A DNA stretch of 64,000 bases, from NCBI GenBank assembly GCA_001414485.1, contig LLEY01000190.1, positions 1 through 64,000 on the forward strand, read 5' to 3'. This document shows positions 56,463 to 64,000 of the stretch, piece after piece. How positions within the stretch are numbered: position 1 is the first letter of the stretch; the number at the start of each line of letters is the position of its first letter. The notes under the pieces were generated by a model. That model had not been told where the DNA came from. It did not search any database and worked only from the letters and a program-made list of their open reading frames with translations. The position numbers were made by a program, and so were the translations under genes. Source of the stretch: Calycina herbarum (taxonomy: Eukaryota > Ascomycota > Leotiomycetes > Helotiales > Pezizellaceae).

Positions 56463-59400
56463 TCAAGCACTGATTACCGTGTGGACTGGTGGTGTATGTA
56501 ACCGCTCACTCCCACCATCGGTCTCGCTCCTTCCTCCAGGTTCGAGATTAGCGTGGTGTCTTTCGAAAAACTCATCCTGGGCGGCGGGAGACCTGGATCT
56601 TTCGGGAGTATAGAAGACCGCTTGTTGTCGGCTAGTAGGCCTGCTAAAATAGCCGTCTTCATCTTCGTCCTCAACAGGTGGTAAAGGAGTACGTCTGCCA
56701 TCCGAGAAACTCACGGCAGCCTCACTGTCCTCGCCATCAGAAGTAACAATGGTAGGGATACCAGTACCATGCTGGAGTCGCTGACGAAGTTCTCTAAAAC
56801 TTCTCGCGGCGGCCGTGTCTGTGCTTGCAGCAGAGTCGTGGCGGTGGTGGAATTCGATTGGCTCCGCGAGCATGGATCGAAAATCGTCATTAATAGCAGT
56901 CGAAGAGGAAGGACCAAGCTCATCCTTGTTCGATTGTTTTCGTAATCTCAATCGCTCTTCTGGGGACATACTTTGAAGCTCCGACCCGAATGTGATGACA
57001 GAAGCTTTTTTGCCATGAACTACGAAGCTACCAGTTCCACGGGACAGAACATCATCTCTGCTGCCTTCCTCAGACATGCCAACGCTTGATGAGGAATCTT
57101 TGCCCTTCTTGCTTCGATGATGAGTAGGAACGTGAGCTTCTCTAAGGGTCCGATGTAGACTTCTGCGTATTTTTCCTTTATCGACTTTCTCCTTCTCCGA
57201 GTTCGGGGTTTGGTCCTTACTTTCCTCGACATCAGGAATGATCGAACGCTTTCTGGCGGGACTTTTCTCCGCATCCACCAGGCCGGCTTGCTCCAAAACT
57301 GCTTGCTCTGCAGCGTCGACTTGAGGCGTCTTGGGACGATCTTCGGCAGTGAGTGGAGACTTTAAATCGGCCTTTGATGGTGTGGGGACCAAGCTTGGGG
57401 TTGAGGGCACAGAATTGCTCGTAATCGATGCCTTACGACCCCCTTGACGGGATTCGAAATTGATAGGAGGAAGTTCCCACGAGGCTTGCTGCTTATGGAG
57501 GCTAGAAGTACTAGCTAGTTCGGGTGGAGTTTGAAAGATATCGTCCATTGGAACGTCATCTTCGGCATGAGGTGTGTGGGGTGGTGGTATCGCAGTTACA
57601 GGTCGATTTGCGGAGTGGGTTGTTGGGGAACGTGGGGTACGTTGAGTTAGGTTGCTGGCCTTTGAGTGCAACCTAGACAATGCTGAACGGTCTGCGGGTG
57701 AAGGTTCTGGAGAGGCTATCTCTGGCTTTGGCACAACGGCCTCTGCTGGATTCTTCTCTTCGTCCAGATCCATCAACAAAATATCTCTGTGACATTTCAA
57801 GCGCCATATTTCCATCCTTCCCCATTTCAGTTGAGCAGCTATACGCCCTGCGGCAAGTACAACCTGCTCCCGGGTCTTTGGTTGGATCGGGGCTAGGATT
57901 TGGAGATGTCGAGCATTTCTGAGCTGAGCATCAAGCTGTTTCACAGCACTCTCTAGCTTCTCTTCAGATTCCAATATCTTCTGTTGCATGATCTCTCGAC
58001 GGGCAGAGAGAATATCTTGCGCCATCTTGTTATCAATCTTGCCGCTAACGATTGTGACTTCTCCCGTCGGGGTTTGTACAGATCTGGTAGAGTCATTTTG
58101 ACTGTCCAAGCGGCGGATACCTCGAGTTCGTTGTCCATCATAATTGCCTCCTACAACACCACGCATGCGTACACCGGAAGTTCTGAATGCAGCAGCATAA
58201 TTGAGCTTTGCAAGCCAGTCATTCATATCTTCCTCGTTCTCGGCAAGAAACGTCTCTTCAAATCCTCCATGACGAACAAAAATGAAGGCATTCTTGTGCT
58301 TTTTGTAATCAGAATCAAGGAGAGCCACTGCATCGTCCGTTGACATGAGAGCATCGGGCTTGAATTGGTCGAGTGGGGGCTTGAAGATGACTGGTATACC
58401 ATCATGTCCCTGCTTATTGTGTGCCTCATGCTGTTGCATCAAATTCTTGATCCAGTTGGTATTGCGGAAAAAGTAGAGCTGTGCTCCTGTGAGAATAGCC
58501 CCCCATTCCTGCCACGGTGACCTTGTCTTCTTCTTTTTCGCATCCTTTCGCCAAAGCAGACCAACTTTTGTTATCTTAATATCGACAATTCCAGGGTGGG
58601 CGTCTTCTGGGTTGGTGACTGTTTTGTCAGACATAAAAGCATCAGGTCTCGATCGAGCTGACACAATCTGTAGTACGCCAGTCCTGAAGAAAGTCTTTTG
58701 CAAATCTTGAAGATTCAATTTCGGGGATGTGCCAAGGTAGCTGTAATGTTCTTCGAGATGCATGACTTCCTTGAGGTTAGGTCTCAGTGTTTCCAACTTG
58801 CTATCGATAATGAGAGTGTATGGATCAACAGGCTCCTTGGATGGTCGTTTCGCTGGGTCTGCAGTGGCACGCGGAAACATCTTCTTCTTTTTGGTTTTGT
58901 GTTGTATTATTCGTTCGCCATTAATATCAAGGTCATCCTCGACATGAATAAAAGGCGTGTAAGAAATGTTATCATAAAAGCATTCTAGAATCTCGTCAAA
59001 TATACCCTCGCCTTTGGTGTTTTTCAGATAGTCTGGCTTCTGCATTTTGTGCTTGTTATTCTTGTTGAAGACGTCAGTATGCAGAATCAGAAGTGAAAAT
59101 GCAATAAAGTAGGCTTGGTCTGGTGAAGCATATATTCCAGGGTTGCATTCGTGATATCGATTAGCAAAGCCCTGTAAGCATCTGTCGATCTGTTGTGTTT
59201 CCTTTGGCAATTCAACTTCCATGAGAAGCTTTCGAATTGCCATATCCATGGGGTCTCCAAAGAATCCGAACCCTCTCATATAGCTTCGTAAAACAGCTTG
59301 AGAGAATGGGTCGGTGCCTTTTGATAGCACACTAGCTACAACACCTCTACTAACGGCTTCCTCAAGGCGTACTAGATACTTTGCAGGAGTGTCATCATCC

Positions 59401-60878
59401 AGTCTTTCGGGTAGGATAATTGTAGGTTCTCTTGCAATCTGTATAGAGTTGTTTTTCGACGTGCTTGAGCCAGGTGTAGCTGGACCCGAGTTCCGTGGGA
59501 ATGGTGGTTCAGAATTCTGGCGAAGACGGGCGGAAAGGCCAAATAGATCACCGAAGCTCTTTCGACCAGTGGAAGTCGAGGTCCGTCCGGATGCTGGAAG
59601 AGTTGGAGTTGGCAGATTGTCATCACTGGGCATGTTGCGCAGAGAACTTAGTGTAGATGATCTCCCACGCTGCCCAAGCCTATTCCGTGTTGGGGAAGAT
59701 ATAGAAGATGCTGCCGATTCTTTTCTAAACAGGGATGGAACACCTGTGGCTGCGAATGCCGCGGACGACTTTGCAATTGCACTGTGGGAAGGTGATGGGA
59801 GTGGAGACGCAAATCCAGCATGGTTTCCAACGTCATCAGTGGAAGATGGGGAGCGCAAAGACTTAACCGCCAGTGATTCATTGCCTGGGAGAAGAGAAGA
59901 GCTAGCAGAAGCTCTAGACAAAGAATGAGATTGTTTCGGGTTGCTAGTCTTCTGAGGAAGATGCGACAAATCAAATAATGGTGCTGGGGTCTTCTTTCGA
60001 CGAGGTAGTCGGAAGAATGTAGTGGTGGTATGGACAGTATGAGTGGTTGTAGTGGTGGTTGCATATACACCGTGATCACCGGAACTCCCGTCGGATCTCG
60101 AGGATTCTGATAGTCGAGTGATTGGTAGAGCCAAAGCCGAATTATTATCGTCCCCGTATGCCGGTGGTGAGCTACCGGCTGTCTGTGTTGAAGGCCGAGT
60201 TGGTTCATCGAAAGTAACTCTACTCTTGCTTCCAGACGCAGCACTTTCCGACATGGTCTTTCTCCGTTCCTTCTTCTCGCTCTTCTCCGTTTTAAGAGTA
60301 GGCCTTAACGGTTCCTCTGGGTAGGTATCCAACGATGACTTTGTTCGACCGGGTAATCGTACTCTCGATTTCTTCTTCGCGGGCTTCGTTGCGTTCATAT
60401 CCATGGTGGGGGCAGTGGTGATAATTTCTGGGGCTAAATGAATTCTTGTCAGCTTGATGTCAGATCTGGTGGGGGGTTATGATAACTGACGGTGTGGGAG
60501 AGGAGGAGCGTCGGAGTCCTGAGCAGCGTGAAGTCGAGCTCTGGCTGACAGCTGGGGGTCTGAGGCATGGCGAAATCGTAACATGGAGAAACGACGATGT
60601 TTCGGGGTCTCATCCTGTACTCCAGGTGAAATTGACCGCTCCAATTGCTCTCGTGCACTTTCCGCAGATAATCGAACCGAAGATGGTTGGGAGGGGGTGG
60701 TTTCCGGTGCTAGGAACTCTGCGGCAGAGGGTCTTCGTGGTATCTGCTCGCTCGCTCTGCCATCAAATACTGGCGAGTTCTCTGCAATGAGCGCATCCGG
60801 AGAGAGAAAGCTGTGACGTCGGATATTGGCATCGCTCTGAGGCCCGCGGCGACGGAGTAAGCCTGGCATGAGAGGCAT
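56463..60878 (-). CDS. Sec7-PH Arf guanine-nucleotide exchange factor (Syt1-like), 1,452 aa
   Basis: Two exons, 60878-60491 and 60433-56463, with a 57-bp intron (GTCAGT donor, TTTAG acceptor); 1,453 codons with stop. The first exon starts MPLMPGLLRRRGPQSDANIR. A long disordered Ser/Thr-rich region follows. The Sec7 domain is at about residues 476-626, with the catalytic glutamate in LPKETQQIDR (about Glu541) and FSLLILHTDVFN. A PH domain is at about 750-877 (VGLLWRKDAKKKK, AQLYFFRNTNWIK, LAENEEDMNDWLAKL). The C-terminal ~500 residues are low-complexity with many phosphorylatable Ser/Thr-Pro sites. It should catalyse GDP/GTP exchange on an Arf or Arl GTPase at Golgi or endosomal membranes. The Sec7-PH order and size resemble the yeast Syt1 group rather than Gea or Sec7p. 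Confidence 0.92.
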
Positions 60879-61660
60879 GTTTAGATGCCGGCCATGAATT
60901 CATTGGTTTGGAGGGTTGTATTCGAAGTTGTTCACGATGCTGGAATATCGCACATTCGGTGGTCGGGATGCGGTTTCTTCTTCTTGCGAGAGACGGAGGT
61001 AGAAGCTGAATTGAGGGCTGGGAGGAACCCTGTCTTCGTGCCAAGTGCGCTCAGATGTTCAAACGAGTGACGAGGGAACGACCGTGAAGACGTTCGAGGG
61101 TGAAGGGAAGGAGAGAATCAGTAAAGATCTCTTGGACGAGAATTGATGTGTGCTGTGTGGATTGCCGGTGTCGTGGTCTGATAACCCCTATGATGTTGAT
61201 GGGAGTTGATCAACATGCCGCGAGGCAGCTGGTCCTTTAGGTTCTGCGGGCAGGTGGGTTTGGCTTCACGGAATAGGCCTAGATCCTTAGCGACGCAAGC
61301 CTCGAGTAAATGGCACTTCAGTCAATAAGTCCCTTCAGTTTAGGGCTAACTTTTTCGAAGCTATCTATATTATAATTATAGCGTCTAGGCGTGTATACTA
61401 TATATTCTAGCGCACACGAACTAGCTTGCTTCACTCTCCCTAAGAGACTTCGTGATGCCGCTTTCTATCCCAGGTTTTCTATTGTTACAGTACCAAAAAT
61501 CCATCAGCCGGGAAAACAACCGCCACGCGGGTGCCTGGCCGCATCCCACCTCCACCAGCCCACGATCGTCTCTTTTCCCCATTGAAGGCATCACCACTTT
61601 CTTGCTGAACACAACTCCCATCCGCATCGCAAGCACATTGCGACGAGTGCGCTATTGAAA
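60879..61660. other. divergent promoter region, Sec7 gene and ECM14
   Basis: Shared upstream region of 780 bp between divergent genes. A short TATATTATAATTATAGC stretch lies near 61364-61381. No specific binding site identified. Confidence 0.5.
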
Positions 61661-63477
61661 ATGCGTGATTCCTCGCAGTGCCAACTCTTTTTCTCCCTTT
61701 CCTTCCTCGTTCTCGTCTTATCGCTGTGTACCACTATCGATGCCTTCGCGCTGCCGTGGACCACCACCACCTCTCAATTATCAGCCACCCAACCTCAGCC
61801 GACGAAAGAGCAGCTGCGCAGTGTCTTTCCCACTCGCAATGTTTTCCCCCAATTGACGTGGCTTAGAGATACCGCCATTGAAAAGATATTTCATATCCCG
61901 CCGAAAGCTTCCAAAACCGGATGCGACAAACCAAGTTTGGCCTCTCGCCCGTCGAACTCTCAACTCCCAGCAACCTTGCTCGCCAAATATGGAGGGGATG
62001 TGGTTCTGCGATTTAATCTTACTACACCAGGTGAAGAATCGGCATTGTCTGAAGCGGCGGACACGCTGTTCTTGGATGTGTGGGAGTTTACCAGCAACTG
62101 GGCTGATATCCGGCTGAGGAAAGAAGATGTAAGGATATGCCAGCATACCATGACATTGGTTAATTGATACTCTAGGTCCCCTCTCTTCTCGGTTTACTAC
62201 CAGAGTCGCTTCAGAGATCCTACTCTCCTCTCATGCCGGACCTAGCAGATTCGATTTATCAAACTTACCCCTCGAGTAGCCGAGCAGAAAAGCGACTCTC
62301 TTCCTCCCACGATCGCACTTTTACCCCAACATTAAAGACAAGTGACGGTGTGGACAATATATTCTTCAATGATTACCAACCTCTTTCGGTCATTTCACCA
62401 TGGATGCGCTTAATGGCATCCATGTTTACAACCCATGTTCGCATGATTAGCATTGGGACAACATATGAAGGGCGCGAGATATCCGCACTCCGAGTTGGCG
62501 TTTCTCCCAACCTCCCACAAGATTCGCCCAGTCCGAGGAAGACAATTATAATTTCAGGTGGTTCACATGCTCGAGAATGGATATCTGTGAGTACAGTGAC
62601 CTACGTCGCCTGGTCCCTTATCACATCTTATGGCAAATCCCCAGCAATCACGAAACTCCTCCAGGAGTTTGATTTCGTCTTCATACCTACAACGAACCCG
62701 GATGGGTATGTATATACCTGGGAAACCGATCGTCTCTGGCGCAAGAACCGACAAGAAACGAGCCTACGATTTTGCCGAGGACTGGATCTCGATAGAACAT
62801 TCGGTTTCGAATGGGCCGGAACCACATCCGAAAGCAACCCATGCTCAGAAAGCTACCCAGGCGAAGAACCCTTCCAAGCTGTGGAAGCCCATAGACTTGC
62901 CGAATGGGCCAAGAACGAAACAGAAAACAACGGGGCCCGCTTCGTTGGTTTCCTAGATCTCCATTCCTACTCACAACAAGTGCTCTATCCGTACTCCTAT
63001 TCCTGCAACGCGAATCCACCAAGTTTGGAAAATCTGGAAGAGTTGGGAATGGGACTTGCCAAAGCAATCCGTATTTCCAGCGGCGAACAATATAGCGTCG
63101 CATCCGCTTGTGAGGGTGCCGTTGTTGGGGGAGTTTCTCGTATGGAAACTGGTGGGGGATCGGCTATTGATTGGTTTTATCATGAGATGAAGGTGAGGTA
63201 TAGTTATCAGATTAAGCTGAGAGATACTGGAAGCTATGGATTTCTGTTGCCGAAGGAGAATATACTTCCGACTGGAGAGGAGGCTTTTAATGCTGTGAAA
63301 TACTTTGGGGATTTTCTTTTGGGGAATAAGGGGATTGAGAGTGTTACTGCGGAACAGGCGATTGATATTGAAGAACAGACGATTGTTGAGGGTGAGGAAG
63401 TTGAAGAAGAGGATGAGGAAGAGGCTATCAGTTATAAATCTGGCCAAGTGAGATTGGATCTGAGACGGAGGAGATGA
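61661..63477 (+). CDS. ECM14: inactive metallocarboxypeptidase-like protein Ecm14, 589 aa
   Basis: Two exons, 61661-62128 and 62176-63477, 590 codons with stop. The ATG at 61661 gives a signal peptide ([14 protein letters not shown]). An N-terminal prodomain-like region is followed by the M14 carboxypeptidase fold. The zinc ligands are present: [10 protein letters not shown] supplies His287 and Glu290, and LDLHSYSQQ supplies His419. Substrate-binding features also remain ([19 protein letters not shown]). The catalytic Glu of carboxypeptidase A is replaced: where FELRDTG is expected, IKLRDTG is found, with Lys at about residue 503. This replacement is characteristic of the Ecm14 family, which is thought to be catalytically inactive and linked to cell-wall organisation. 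A short acidic tail ends in RRRR. The protein is probably vacuolar or secreted. Confidence 0.95.
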
Positions 63478-64000
63478 ATATCTTCTTCTGTGAATATAAA
63501 TTAAGGATGGTGTACTCGATAGGTGAAAGGGTATGAGAGCGGGCGTTTTCGGTGTTTTGGTCGCAATTCGGGATATGGTTGTTGACGGCTTGGGACGTGG
63601 TCATGGGCTTTTGGGTTAAGTTGGGTCCTTATTATGGGATGAACAGAGTATATACTCTGTACAAATAATTGAATGAAAAAAAAACTTGTCAAATTTATTG
63701 TCCCCTTCAGGTTTGGTGGTCCCCTGGCCATTTCGGGAGTACCGTAAGTCAATTCAAAGTATATCTTCAGCGTAAGTCCTGTTCTAAATCTGGATTCTTT
63801 TGGATACTTGAGACAATGGATATAATGAATGGTACTTGGAAAAAAATTGAAAATTGCAACTATAACTTTGTAAGTCTATTTTGCAAATTTAATTTCTCCA
63901 GCTTGGTTGGGTAATATGAATTTGTCAACTTGAGTTCGAATGAAAATTTGATATATTACTGTTATTATTATCACTCTATTTATGAAGTATGTCCCCTTAA
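63478..64000. other. right flank, ECM14 3' side
   Basis: AT-rich sequence with no supportable gene. The first ~150 bp is likely the ECM14 3' UTR. Nothing else seen before the window ends. Confidence 0.45.

Overview
This window is from a filamentous ascomycete. The genes carry many short introns (about 47-155 bp) with GTAWGT-like donors, CTAAC-type branch sites and YAG acceptors. The proteins are typically fungal: SconB/Met30, Atg17, Ecm14, a DSGL-tailed laccase and a SesB-NLR. One retroelement is depleted in CpA/TpG and rich in TpA, which fits repeat-induced point mutation (RIP). A secreted laccase and a GH28 pectinase suggest a plant-associated or plant-litter fungus. A Leotiomycetes/Helotiales origin is my guess from the general look of the proteins, not something I can prove.

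Layout. (1) 1-2641: gene-poor. (2) 2642-14856: three minus-strand genes, namely a five-exon SH3 protein of about 1,760 aa, a 604-aa multi-pass membrane protein, and an 11-exon secreted laccase of 600 aa. (3) 14857-20371: gene-poor. (4) 20372-30053: a 9,682-bp segment bounded by perfect 44-bp terminal inverted repeats with TA on both outer edges. It holds a frameshifted pogo/Fot1-type transposase, a nested Tc1-like relic that itself contains a solo LTR, and a SesB-hydrolase/NB-ARC/TPR (NLR-type) gene. This is the most interesting part of the window. (5) 30366-41398: a conventional gene block with sconB/MET30, ATG17, a GH28 exo-pectinase and an unknown acidic protein. (6) 41728-51838: a repeat island. 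Two Tc1-like transposase relics face inward at its ends. Between them lie a RIP-damaged Ty3/Gypsy element (42661-48974, target duplication AAATC), a solo LTR nested in that element's 3' LTR (target duplication CCAGC), and a decayed ankyrin-repeat gene. (7) 52762-63477: a conventional block with a ZIP zinc transporter (ZRT3 type), a Sec7-PH Arf exchange factor, and ECM14.

The conventional genes do not form an obvious pathway. Each is a stand-alone housekeeping, secretory or regulatory gene: sulfur-metabolite control, autophagy, Arf traffic, zinc release, cell-wall organisation and plant-polymer degradation. The exon joins given here were worked out by hand from splice signals, and reading-frame arithmetic closes for every conventional gene listed. 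The NLR gene is the one place where the join remains uncertain.
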